Shown here piece after piece: positions 49,073-59,881 of a stretch of DNA of 64,000 nucleotides. The position numbers and the translations under genes were made by a program. Source of the stretch: Cytospora piceicola (taxonomy: Eukaryota; Ascomycota; Sordariomycetes; Diaporthales; Cytosporaceae); contig JALQBC010000009.1 of the NCBI GenBank assembly GCA_023375675.1, positions 434,001 through 498,000 on the forward strand, written 5' to 3'. Each line of letters begins with the position of its first letter. Position 1 is the first letter of the stretch. The notes under the pieces were generated by a model. The model saw nothing but the letters and a program-made list of their open reading frames with translations. It was not told the DNA's origin and did not search any database.

Positions 49073-51376
49073 TCAGTTGGCCTCAAGGTTCACTCCGAAG
49101 CCACGGACCTCTTCATCAGCGGAGACCTTCTTGTCGTCTTCCGCTGTGGAAACCTCGTCTTCTAGTTGCCGAATAGGCGTACGCGGCTCTTGCTCGTCTC
49201 CAGACGACGTCTGGCCCGATGTGTGTAGGGTAGATGGTGTCTTGGGAAGGTCCTCAGGGTCCATGCTGAGCCGGTTCTCGATCTCCGCGGTGTAGATCGA
49301 GGAAGAATCTCGGCGGTTATCAGTGAACAGCCGCTCTTCTGTTGTCTGTTCTGGTGGAGTCACGGTGCCGTGCTCTAATGGGCTTGCCGGTGTTATTTCA
49401 GTTGTGACCTCACTCGAAGCATCGACCACTCCATCCAAGCTCCGAGGTTTGATAAGTTCTTCGCTCTTGCTGGTCATCGTAGACTGGAACGAGTTTCTGA
49501 GCGGGCTCTTTACGGGAAGATCGCCAAACTCGCTTTTGCTGCAGCGGGATGATCTGGCCGGGCTTCTTGGTGGAATAACCGGCGCGACACGTTTGGGGAT
49601 GTTGACAAGCGCCCCTTTGGCGTGGATGACTTGTGCGACCTGGGACGACAAGATTGCAGCACGGGCTGGCTGAGCAGCTGTGGCCACCTCAAAGACAATC
49701 GGCTCTTCACCGTCCTCGTCCTCCTCGTCCTCCTGGTCTGCCTCCTCGATTGCCGGGTTGATGTCAGCATCCGAGTCCTCGTCCTCATCGTCAGCATCCT
49801 CACCCCGGTCGTCGCCCGGCAGGCTGCTAGCCTCCTGCCCGGCAACTTCCTGCGGCTTGTTGGGAGCCGTTCCAGCGGCCTCTGGGCTGGTCTCTTCCAC
49901 GGCGCTATCGGTGGCAGCATCCTTGTCCACCATGACGATCTCGTCGGCTGCTTCACCCCCGGCCTCTTCGATAATTGTGTCGTGCGAATACTCAATTTCC
50001 TCCGGTTCTATGACGACTGGCAGCTTTTCGAAGATTATTGAGGTTCGTTCCACCCCTTCATCGGAAGTTGGCGTCGTGCCCCTGGTCTCGACTGTCGTCT
50101 GGGTGAAAGCGTCGGTCATGCGGCTGAATGTCGTCCTGTTGGACATGTAGCTCCCCCTATTGCTTTGGGTGATGTAGGTATCCGTGCTCTGGCGGTTGAA
50201 GGGCTGGCCAAAGAAAGGACTGGTCGGGCTCGGGGCATACTCGAACTGGCTACTGGGAGGCCGCTGTTTCGTCCCAGCTTCTCGTATCTCGAGTCCTGCC
50301 ATCTCGAGTGCCTTCACGCCGAATGGGTCTGGATCATCAAAGTCTGGAACACCGAAAGCAGGCTTTCCGGGCGACAGCAGTGAAAGCCTTGACGAGGTGT
50401 CGATCAGAGCATCGCCCGGGGCAGGTTGTAAGGCCAGCTTTTCCAAGAGGGTCGAGTCGAAATCCACACGACCCTCTGCACATTTAAGGACTTCGTAAAG
50501 AGTATCAATCTCTGGTACGCCGTCCTGGTGCACTTCCCCTGCTAGGATCTCAAGAACTGATACGCTTCGACCATAGAACCTCTCGTTCTCAGAACCACGC
50601 TCAGCGACCGAGGAACCGTCGATGTTCACAGCTCGATGCTCGCCTCTCGCTCTGATATAGCTCAAGACTGTGCGTGCTGGGTCCTTACCCCGAAGCTCGT
50701 TCTCGAGGCGCCCGTCCGCTAGAACGGGACCGACAGCGAGCTGCACATCAGTACCTAGCGTCGTGCTCGGGCGGGTGAACATCTCCAGATCGGACATGGA
50801 ATTGATGACTAGGACGCAGTCGTAAACGTCCACGCCTATGACGAAAGCGAGAGCGGCAGTATGCAGCAGGAATGCCGAAGGAGGTGACCAATTTCCATCA
50901 GACCTCCTGGCAATGAGAATGCCACTGCCGCCGCTGCCGCTTTGCCACAACCCCGACCTCATACATGAGAAAATGGCAAGACCGACAGCGTTCTGGACTA
51001 TCCGGGGTGGTATCTTCTTCCTGGGTGCTAATGAAGTCGTTGAGGTACGTTTCGATATCGAGTCGTCATCTCGGTGGGCTATGTAAGTATCGGCTGTGAG
51101 CTGAGTTAGCTGTGGACCAGGGCGTTGTGGAGCACTGCCGAAGCTTGACGACGTACAGCATAGTGACTGAAGTATGCGGGCGGCTTTCTCGCTCTCGCGA
51201 TCCAAGTTGGAAGGCCAGTAATCCTCTGGCCCATGGCGGCGAGTTGAGGCATTGGCGAAATTAGTAAGAGCAGTGTTGATGGGCCCAGCACTTGTCCTAG
51301 CACTTGTCCTAGCACTGGAGCTAGTAATGGACTTGGACCTATCTCTCGGTGTCCAGAAGGCAGAGAACCGTTGCAT
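49073..51376 (-). CDS. Ysc84/SH3YL1-domain lipid-binding protein without SH3 domain
   Basis: Contains the Ysc84 (DUF500) domain that binds phosphoinositides and, in yeast Ysc84/Lsb3, actin at endocytic sites. Exons 51376-51157 and 51093-49073 give 746 aa. The 63-nt intron (GTACGT, GCTAACTCA branch, CTCACAG) is a multiple of three and has no stop, so the frame is open with or without splicing; the splice signals are nonetheless textbook. The domain runs about from residue 95 to 290 and starts IPPRIVQNAVGLAIFS, then MRSGLWQSGSGGSGI and NSMSDLEMFTRP. After it comes a long disordered tail with an acidic block (DADDEDEDSDADINP and EEDEDGEEP). No SH3 domain is seen, unlike yeast Lsb3. This fits the filamentous-fungal DUF500 group. 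Confidence 0.85.
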   Translation of the reverse strand: MQRFSAFWTPRDRSKSITSSSARTSARTSAGPINTALTNFANASTRRHGPEDYWPSNLDRESEKAARILQSLCCTSSSFGSAPQRPGPQLTQLTADTYIAHRDDDSISKRTSTTSLAPRKKIPPRIVQNAVGLAIFSCMRSGLWQSGSGGSGILIARRSDGNWSPPSAFLLHTAALAFVIGVDVYDCVLVINSMSDLEMFTRPSTTLGTDVQLAVGPVLADGRLENELRGKDPARTVLSYIRARGEHRAVNIDGSSVAERGSENERFYGRSVSVLEILAGEVHQDGVPEIDTLYEVLKCAEGRVDFDSTLLEKLALQPAPGDALIDTSSRLSLLSPGKPAFGVPDFDDPDPFGVKALEMAGLEIREAGTKQRPPSSQFEYAPSPTSPFFGQPFNRQSTDTYITQSNRGSYMSNRTTFSRMTDAFTQTTVETRGTTPTSDEGVERTSIIFEKLPVVIEPEEIEYSHDTIIEEAGGEAADEIVMVDKDAATDSAVEETSPEAAGTAPNKPQEVAGQEASSLPGDDRGEDADDEDEDSDADINPAIEEADQEDEEDEDGEEPIVFEVATAAQPARAAILSSQVAQVIHAKGALVNIPKRVAPVIPPRSPARSSRCSKSEFGDLPVKSPLRNSFQSTMTSKSEELIKPRSLDGVVDASSEVTTEITPASPLEHGTVTPPEQTTEERLFTDNRRDSSSIYTAEIENRLSMDPEDLPKTPSTLHTSGQTSSGDEQEPRTPIRQLEDEVSTAEDDKKVSADEEVRGFGVNLEAN

Positions 51377-54099
51377 GGTGGAAAAAGCCTGTGAGCCAGA
51401 TGTTCGTTCAGGCCATCAAGTCGTCGAAGTAGAGGGTGGTCATTGAAGGTGAAGCAGGGCGGTTTCGGTGTATGGCCCCGTCTGTTTAGTCCTCTTCCTC
51501 TTTGCCTAGGCGTGGGAAAGGTGTGAGGTGAGGTGTGAGAAGTTGTGTGGATGCTAAATTATTGGATGTTGGCTCAGGAATGGTCGCAGGCGGTCTCGCA
51601 CAGCCTCGAGCCCAACCAGTTTGTGCCGGGGGTACGAAGAATGATGAAGCGTCCGGCTAGTAACATGCACCCCGCGCTGTCTGGGGTCCGAATTTGGGGT
51701 CGTTTGCCTTTCGAGGATGGGATGAACGGGTTGAACAGGAGCAGTTTGGGGCCAGCCTCCAGTTTGCAGGTTCTTTCAAGCCGAGTGTGAAAAAAAGAGG
51801 CGTCGCCGTTGTGTTTAGTAGCTGCAGGCACCCAGGATCCAGCCGACACGGCCGGGTGACGTGGGAGCCAAGTGTGTAGTGAAAGTAGTAGCGTGGAGTC
51901 GAAAAGACTACTAATTAATTTGGGCTCTGATCGGGCCTGGTCGGCAGTTTCGGCAACAGACGTGGGATGGGATGAGTCGTACCAGACTACAAAGGTACAC
52001 AAGCATGGAAGGAATGGATGTTGGTTCTGCCGGCTGGAATGGGAATAGATAGGTCGGTTTCCCGAGGTCGTCCCGAGTTTGCTTTCTGTCTCGCTTTCTT
52101 TCTCTCCTTCGTCCTTTTCTCTTTCTTCGAGTAGAGTAAGATTGGGAGGGGGAGGGTGAGGTATGAGAATTTGGGGGGGGGGATGCCAACTGTGCCTATC
52201 TGCTGACGTCGATCGCGTGTTGATGACCACAACTTGGCAGGCTCGGGCACGTTTTGTCCAGAGATGGCAGATGGCTGGTAGTGGTGCAAGAGCTAAGGAG
52301 GGACTGGGTGGCACTCGGCTATTGGGCGTGGCCCAGATAAATGGTGGCTTGGGTGTGCTCGTCAAGTGGACCAATTCCAACGGTACCTGAGCTAGATTAG
52401 TAGGGCACCCTCCCCAGGTGCAAACCTTTCGTATCGCGTCGTCAGACAAAAACAGTGCAGCATAGCAAAACAGAAGGTGACACGAATGGAGTTGTGGCAG
52501 TTTGGCAGTTTGGCAGTCTGGGGGCGGACGGGCGGGCGGACAGGGAAAAGGAAGAAGACAAAAAAAAAGAAAGAGGGAAATGGAAGGAAGAGCAGGCAAT
52601 GAATGCAGAGCAGAGCGAGTCAACGGAAATTGCAAACACGTCCAAGCCCCAGCAATATGTCGTAATTAAGGCAGGAAGCATCGACCACACAGTACAGTCA
52701 AGTCAGTACAAGAATGACAATAACATACTTGAGTACCTATGTAGGTAGATATGTACTACTTACTGAGTTTGGTAGGTGGTCTAGGCCCCCTTCGAGGCTT
52801 CAAGGCCAGGCAGTATGGATACTACCTAGGTAGAGAGAGTAGGTATGTTCAATCCATCCGTTATACCATCTATCAATAACTGCAGCTACGGACCCCGAAA
52901 AGGTTTGACTGGTTTATTAGTGTAGCATGCGAAACCTGCACCTAAGATTAACGAGACCACACGCCAGAGGTGCATGATAAACCGAACGAACAAACAAGAC
53001 AAGATGCACGCCGTGACGCCGTTCATTCCACCTGCAAGTCCTTGGAATCCACTCACAATCAATTGATAATAACAATAATAATCCCACTGAACGAACGAAC
53101 AAACACAAGCAATAATCCAGCCACAAGCTGAATGCCACCCAGGATACTGTATACATTCTATGTACATTCTGCAGTTCGAGGGGGGACTGCCACCCGACGC
53201 CCCTCAAGCGTGTATCATTGGTGATCCTTCCGAGTGTCTCCTTACATTACCTGGAATATTTATCATCTGTCTGCAGGATTTCTTTTTCTTTCTCTCCAAC
53301 CGTTTGCCGGAATGGAACTCGCGGCTGCCGTCCCCGGTCACAGGGCAATCTGGTTCGTTTCCCCGGATCTTGTACTCGCCTCCAACACACCAGCGCTAAC
53401 TTCAGATGCCGCCAACTATTGCTTCAGCCGGATAGCCAGCCAACTTACCTAGGCAGACTACCTATCAAGGAGCAAATCGCCGGTGCCTCTTCAGCCAACG
53501 GGGAAGTTGACTTGTAGGACTACACATACTGCAGTATATACCTAGGTATCTAGGTAGGGTACATTTTATTTTTATTCCCCGATGGGGATGCCGATCGAAG
53601 CAGGAGGGACAGTGCCACTCTCTGGACCAAGCCCTTTTCCTCCACAACGACACCTGGTGGACTCAGATGGAGAACCGATGATGAGGCCAAAGCTGGCTCG
53701 TCTGCGCCGTCACCTTCGTCGCACCCACAGGATCTACCTGCCTACTCCGTACTTCCACGTACCTGGCTCTCTATGTACCTAGGTTTCTATGTGAATACCT
53801 AGGTACACTGATACATACCTAGGTAGGCACACGATTTCTCCAGCTGTCAAGGCATTGAGAGGCAAAACCCATGTGGAGGACCCGCATCCGGACCACTCAA
53901 TCTCCCCAAGACCACTTCTTGGCTTGCATGCGCCCTCGTGGGGCCCTCGTCGTCTCGTTTCAACTTTATTTCTTCTCGGGCGCGACACGACGAGGCCACG
54001 CACCTGAAGGTGGCCAGCTCGGGGATCTCCCAGCCCACACTTCCAAGATTCCAAGGTGTTCCAAGGTTCCGAGGTTATTTCTCACTGTTAATGCACAGT

Positions 54100-54162
<63 letters not shown>

Positions 54163-54438
54163 TAGTGAGTGTATTCGTTGTCGCTCTTGACAGTTGATTA
54201 TCCGCAGTCTTGAGATCGCTGTCTACTGCAAGGTACAGACATCTGGACCACTAAGAATATTTCCGCGGCATATGCATCTTCAATTCCGATACACGTGTAG
54301 GTATCTCGAATTACTCTAGTCCCCACCCACACCTTCTTCCTTCTACAGTACATACATGGCAGCCTCATCCTGCTCCGAGTACTCCGAGATGAAGCACGTC
54401 CGAGTGGCTTCAGTTTCAGCGCCTGGCTACGACTCTGT
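51377..54438. other. 3-kb gene-free region upstream of the Ysc84 gene
   Basis: Carries the promoter/leader of the Ysc84 gene and the 3' flank of the 92-aa gene. Five ACCTAGGT palindromes lie at 52824, 53540, 53777, 53797 and 53817. A CA-repeat followed by a TA-repeat is at about 54104-54158. A 353-codon minus-strand frame at 51574-52635 is not thought to be a gene. Confidence 0.6.
54104..54158. repeat. (CA)n(TA)n microsatellite
   Basis: About eleven CA units followed by about fourteen TA units, downstream of the 92-aa membrane protein gene. Confidence 0.9.
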
Positions 54439-54960
54439 TTAGAGTTCCTTCTTCAGCCCGCCCAATGAGCCAAAGCCCTCCTTGATCTCATCCGCTTGCT
54501 TGTTGCCCTTCAGCTCAGCTGCGAGCGAGGGAAGAGAGACGGGTTAGCCAAGATCACTTGCACATGTGAAGAAATGTTACGAGGAGATAACACTTACAGT
54601 CAAGGAAGTCCTCCCCCCTTTTCAGCCCCTGAGCCTGCATCTGCTTCGCCTCGGCCTCAGCCTTGGCCTTCATCACGTAGACACTGTTTCCGGGAAAATT
54701 AGAAAATCATCCGTGATCAGTATGTTTTGCCTCTTCAGGGAAAACCAGATCTCAATTGAGATGTGCAATCGCCCTCCACCCGAATTCCCACCGCCAATCA
54801 ACCAACCAACCAGCCCAGAAAAAAAAGGACCACCACAGGAGACATACCCGAATTTCTCGATTAGAGGGTCCATGTAACCCTGATCGTAGGCAAACCACGA
54901 TGCCGCCATGACAATGACGACAGTGATGAGAGACACGAGGATCTGGTACGAATTCTCCAT
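54439..54960 (-). CDS. Small single-TM membrane protein, 92 aa
   Basis: A three-exon gene too split to show as one frame: 54960-54848, 54683-54598 and 54518-54439. All splice signals fit (GTATGT, AACAG, GTAAGT, CGCAG) and phases match (2, 1). The product begins MENSYQILVSLITVVIVMAA, a membrane segment at about residues 7-27. Next comes GYMDPLIEKFG, then an Ala/Glu/Lys/Gln-rich helix (AKAEAEAKQMQAQGLKRGED), and the end GFGSLGGLKKEL. I do not recognise the family. The clean agreement of three exons and the amphipathic organisation argue that it is real and translated. The location may be a signal-anchored membrane; this is inference. Confidence 0.75.
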
Positions 54961-55712
54961 TTTTCTATGGTCTGTGTGGAAGGGCAAAATAAAAATAAAG
55001 AGGTCCTTTTCTTCTGATAGATAAGATGGATATGATTTTATTCTGGATGTGAAGAGATGCTTGTTTGAGTATGTATTCTCTCACCACAACACCCTTCTTC
55101 CGACGCTGAAACAAAAGATGGTGTTTATATACCCCCAGGTAATACTTCTTTTGAGCCGTTCCAGTCGCCCTGTTGTGAGTGATCTGCTATGACGTCCTCA
55201 TCGCTGTATCTAGGGTTGTTGCGCAACATGTGTTGCGGCATGGTCGTACTTCCCGGTTCCTGACGTGCCCCCAAGCAGGTTTTAGTCGCGCCGTGGCGCC
55301 GGTGAGCCATGCAATCAACTTGGCACGTAACAATTTGGCCAACAAAGACCTCGTTACTCTAGACTTGGGATCACTTGTCCTGCATCATTCAGAGATCAGG
55401 AAAAAATGATAGGGCCAGGGGAAAAGATGACTGCTGTGAGCTCAAGTTCTATTTGATATCATAAATCGTTCGAAACTACATAAATACGTATGGGCGCCGT
55501 GGAGGCAATCATCTATATGTATATAAACAGAAAAGAAAGACGAAAACACCGAAAACCCCTGAAACACTTCCAAACACCATCTCGATCGCCGAGTCCAGAA
55601 AAATCTAAGTTGCAGATCTATGCAATGAGAGAGAGAGAGAGAGTGTGTGTGTGTGTGAGAGTGATCCGTAATACTGTAACATCATCGTATAACATCAATC
55701 CGTGGTCCGCAT
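54961..55712. other. Intergenic region between the 92-aa gene and the F-box gene
   Basis: Promoter of the 92-aa gene and 3' flank of the F-box gene. GA and GT dinucleotide runs are at about 55627-55660. No other feature. Confidence 0.6.
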
Positions 55713-57044
55713 TCACTGCGCCGGGGCAACGACAGGAGGAGAGGCCGATGTTGAGCCGGGGTACCGCCCGCCCTGGAGCAAGTACCGTTCAAAATCGAGG
55801 CAGTCCCTCGTGGTCCGTCCCGACGAAACCACACGCCCGCGCCGCCAGTCTTCGGACAACTCCTCCCAGTCGTCGTTGGTGATCCCGTGGAAGGCGTAGG
55901 CCTCGTTTGAGGACCTCTCGACGCCGACGCACTCAAAGTCCCCCTCCAGGTGGATGCGCTCCAGTTTCGGGAGTCTGTTCCGCATACCGGCGAATAGGCC
56001 CCTGAAGGTGCCCCGGCAGAGATGGATGCCGCCCAGTCCCCCCTCTTGCGTCTTGGCCAGCCCGCGCCCACCCAGTCGAAGCCGTTCTAGGGTGTCGGCG
56101 TGTCGCAGGATGAATCCGCGCAGGTCTTCCTCATCGCAGGAGATGCCTTCCAGTTTGAGGTCGGTCAGTTTCGTAAAGGTGAAGCCGTCGAGGAGCGTGT
56201 CGAACCACAGGATGAACTTGTGCTTGGGCATGCCGTACGTGTGGAAGGCCAGGCTCAGGTGGGTGATGTTGGTGGCACAGCGGAGTATGTGGCCCAGACC
56301 CTTGATGGCCTTGAACCTCTGATTCGGCAGCTTCAGCGTTGATGGGTCGACGGTGATGCTGAGGGTCGACAGCTTGGCGAAGGAGGTTGAGACGCAGTCG
56401 ATCCAATGCCTCTTCTCATCCGGCAGCCTCAATATCTCCAACGGAAAGCGGTCAATAGCGAGGGACGTCAGGTTTGTCTCCTTGAGCGCAGACGCAATGA
56501 GGGCGAGGTTCTTGCCGGCTTGGTCCCGGTCCATCTTCCTACAGCTCGGCAGCCCCGTGAGGACTTGGTCCAGGACGTCGATACCGAAGGGGGATTTGGT
56601 GAAGGTGACCTCGAGGTCTCTCAGGTTTGGCAGGTTTCGAAATGCTTCCAGCACCAGGTCCGGGCGGCTGTCGAACTCGGGCACTGTCATGCGACCCTGC
56701 TTGGCGTCGTAGTACTGCGACCAAGCATTCTGGAGTCGGTTGTTGCGCTCCTCGGGATCCTCAAGGTAATGCTGAAAGAAGGAGGCATGACGGGCATTAT
56801 ACTCGTCGACATCTGCGAAGTTGAGGGTGACGGACAAAATGGCGGATCTCAGCTGATCGTGTGTAGCAATGGAGTGTAGCCTGGCAACGTCGTCTCTCCA
56901 GCCGACGACGTTAATCTTGGGCGGGATGAGGTATTCGTAGCCGATCTCCGCGAAGAGGGTGGACATGAGACGAAGGTTCTTGACGCCGGGCAGATCGCAG
57001 TACTCATAGACGAGACGCACGAGCTCAACAGGAAGGGACTCCAT
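55713..57044 (-). CDS. F-box protein with LRR-like C-terminus, 443 aa
   Basis: Single exon. It begins MESLPVELVRLVYEYCDLPG, an N-terminal F-box whose role is to bind Skp1 and recruit substrates to SCF ligases. The ATG at 57044 is chosen because the F-box starts there; an in-frame upstream extension adds only low-complexity sequence. The rest has irregular leucine-rich repeat-like segments (LPNLRDLEVTF, TNLTSLAIDRFPLEI, ATNITHLSLAFHTYG, FTKLTDLKLEGISC, RLPKLERIHLEG), as in many fungal F-box proteins. The substrate is unknown. Leader tracts with GGTGGT and GGA repeats lie upstream. Confidence 0.82.
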   Translation of the reverse strand: MESLPVELVRLVYEYCDLPGVKNLRLMSTLFAEIGYEYLIPPKINVVGWRDDVARLHSIATHDQLRSAILSVTLNFADVDEYNARHASFFQHYLEDPEERNNRLQNAWSQYYDAKQGRMTVPEFDSRPDLVLEAFRNLPNLRDLEVTFTKSPFGIDVLDQVLTGLPSCRKMDRDQAGKNLALIASALKETNLTSLAIDRFPLEILRLPDEKRHWIDCVSTSFAKLSTLSITVDPSTLKLPNQRFKAIKGLGHILRCATNITHLSLAFHTYGMPKHKFILWFDTLLDGFTFTKLTDLKLEGISCDEEDLRGFILRHADTLERLRLGGRGLAKTQEGGLGGIHLCRGTFRGLFAGMRNRLPKLERIHLEGDFECVGVERSSNEAYAFHGITNDDWEELSEDWRRGRVVSSGRTTRDCLDFERYLLQGGRYPGSTSASPPVVAPAQ

Positions 57045-58877
57045 TATGATGGAGGATGTACCATGTCCGACTGGAAGGGGGGGGGGGTTGTTTGGGCGCA
57101 GTTCCCGTGGGACGGCGGGAAGGGTGGAACGACAAAGGCGCACACACAGTTTTAGGTGTGGTAGGATTGGAAGGAGGTAGCGGACAACAACAAGAAGTCA
57201 GAATTATTGAGAAATAATGATGATACTCGTGTTGAAGGTTATGATGGTAATGACGATGATGATGATGCACACACAAGACAAGATGGAAGTAGTAAGTTGA
57301 GGGAAAAGAAACAGTGAAAAGGTTGAAGGGGCTAACTTGGCGGGAAAGTTGTACCTACATAAAGGCAGAAATAGGTAAGTCTTAGTAGATGGTAAGTGGT
57401 GGTGGTGGTGCTGCTGCTACTACTAGCATTGCAGGCAGGGGGAGGAGGAGGAGGAGGAGGAGGAGGTCAGGGCTGCTGCCAGACTAGTTGCGGTAAAAGC
57501 AATGGAGAACAGAGAAAGAGGAGGAGCAAAGAAAAAACCCGGCCAAGCGTTCCAAGGTTGAGGGCGCTAGACAAAGCGCGATGAACCACTCAGCAGGTCG
57601 TGTTCAGATAGCCACTGAGTACCGGGCAAGACTTGGGCAAGGGCCCGGGCGGACGGTGAGCAATGGTAGTGCAGGGTTTGGAACGGTCTAGGGCGAGACT
57701 TACAAGAAGAAAAAGGAAGCCGTTGATGTTGGGTGTAGGAAAAGTGGATAGCGTTCCTCAGTCACCGAAAGTCTGAACTCAAGAAGTCGGTGAGCTTAAG
57801 ACACTCTGTGGCCATTGGTACCCGTGGACCGCCATTGGTTGCCCCCCTCCCCCTTCCCCGGTGCAGGCATCCTATGTAAATACAATATTATACCTACCTA
57901 GGTATGTATATACATGACTACCTAGGTAGGTACACGAGGAGAGAGCCCGTTTTCTGATTATTCCGATGTATGTACAGGTTTGTAAGCGTGTGCCATAGCA
58001 GAGAGAGGGCTGAGAAGAAGTCGTCTGCCTGCCCTGCGCCTGCTCGCTTATTCTGAGGAGGAAAATAAGATAAAAATAAGCTGCTGTAATCCGGACCAGC
58101 TGTGGTACCAAAGCCTCTAAAGACCTGGAAAAGGAACCGCCCGTACTGCGTATGTGCCCAAGTGCATTAGGTACACCACCTGGATCTGTAATCCGTACTT
58201 CTACCTACCTAGGTACCTAGATACACAAGCTAGGATGGCAGTTAGAAGAAGCCCTGGAGATCAAGACAAAGACAAATAGATTCACTCACCTTGACATCCC
58301 CTTCCTTCACACATCGCCAAGACTGCCACCGTGGTTTGGCCCAGTGTAGTATTCGTACGCACGCATCCTTACAGCACCGACAGGTTTCCAGACGCCCGGG
58401 TATCTGGTCCTGAACGGTGTTGATGAGGAACCCTACATACATGCCAAGTACCGAAGTACCTGGGTAGGTGCCCAGGTGGCTAGGTACCTAGGTAGATACC
58501 TGCCCACGGGTACTTGGCAGGTATCAAGGCCCGGGTTGACAGCAACCTTGGAAACCTTGGAACATATGGGGTACCTAGATATAGGGTATCTGGGTATTTG
58601 TGATGGTCGCAGTAGAATCCCTGCTCCCGCCCTTTCGGCCCCCCGCCTGTTAGTTCATGTCCGCACAGGACCCAGCATTTCCCTAACAACTACTGTGGTA
58701 CCTAGGTAACGAAGCAGGTGTGTACTGTGTAGTGGGTGGACTTGAATTCCGTAGAAATGCCAGTAAGCCCAGCCAGATGCCGCCAGTAAGCCGGCTTAGC
58801 TCCCGTTCAAGTCCGGTTCAGTGACAACCATGGGAAGCCCTTGTTTCCTCTACCATAGTGGTGTGTACCAGTTGCCC

Positions 58878-58916
<39 letters not shown>

Positions 58917-59881
58917 AACAAAAGAAAAAAAAGTCCCCCTGTCGACGAATGATTCCTGCTGATGAATCATCATCACTGGTCGACGAAGCCTTCTTGATGG
59001 TTGCATGAGTTTCGATTGTTGACCAGTCAGACTCGCTACGCAACCCGAAACTCTGTTCGGAGGGGCCCACCTTCTTGCAGCACTCGCATCCACTACCACG
59101 AGGCCCGCTGCGTGATAGGGCTGGGGGCCCTGTTAGCCTCACCGACTTCTTCTTGCCCTGGGCTGGACCTCCTCTCCACCCTTCCGCACACCCCTCCCCC
59201 CCCAGTCGCGGGTTTGCGGATCCGATAGGGACACCGATCATATGTATCACGCCGGGGCACAAATACTGGTCACCGGACTTGGCGCGTACCGAACACCTGG
59301 GCAAGTCTGACATTGCAGCACGGGCTGGGCTGTATGGGAGGGAGGGGGGGTGGTTGTTGTTGAAGAAACCGCGTGTCACCACTCAACTTGACGACGATGA
59401 TACTCTCGTAAAACCGAACAAAGAAAGATACAGTGGAGAACGGTCTCATCGTGTATGTATTGTAACCCAGTCCCCAGCACAACCAAAGGCAGCGCTCGGC
59501 GCCTCGTCGACAAGTCCTTATTAGATATTTACAGCTATTAGGTACGTAACTCAAGTATGCACCAATGTTCCTGTTGCCATGATCTATGTAACACCCCATC
59601 TACGCATACGCAGTACATGTCCTTTCTTCCCCAAGGTCCATGACTTTGAAACCTAACGCCGATACCGCCGCTTGATGATATGTGACCCTCCCAAACTCCA
59701 TTATTACACCACGTACCTGAAGACCCTATGTCTCCCGCAGACCATGGGTGTGATTTGTTTTTTTGCTGTCCCTGGTAGATCGTTGCGTCATGTCGCAGAA
59801 TGCTATAAAAGAAAAAACCACCAAGACCATCATGGCCATTTATGTGATGTGCGTGTCTCGTTTTGTTTCGTTTCGTCCTGT
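57045..59881. other. 2.8-kb gene-free region upstream of the F-box gene
   Basis: Contains the F-box gene promoter and the RBR ligase 3' flank. GGA repeats are at about 57430-57470 and a GA run at about 58878-58912. Five ACCTAGGT palindromes are at 57896, 57920, 58207, 58486 and 58700. No gene recognised. Confidence 0.6.
58878..58912. repeat. (GA)n microsatellite
   Basis: An uninterrupted run of about seventeen GA units in non-coding DNA. Confidence 0.9.

Noticed and set aside
51574..52635. 353-codon minus-strand open frame upstream of the Ysc84 gene
   Set aside because: Composition is that of pyrimidine-rich promoter/leader DNA (Pro, Ser, Leu runs), no domain or splice partner is visible, and it lies where the Ysc84 gene promoter is expected.
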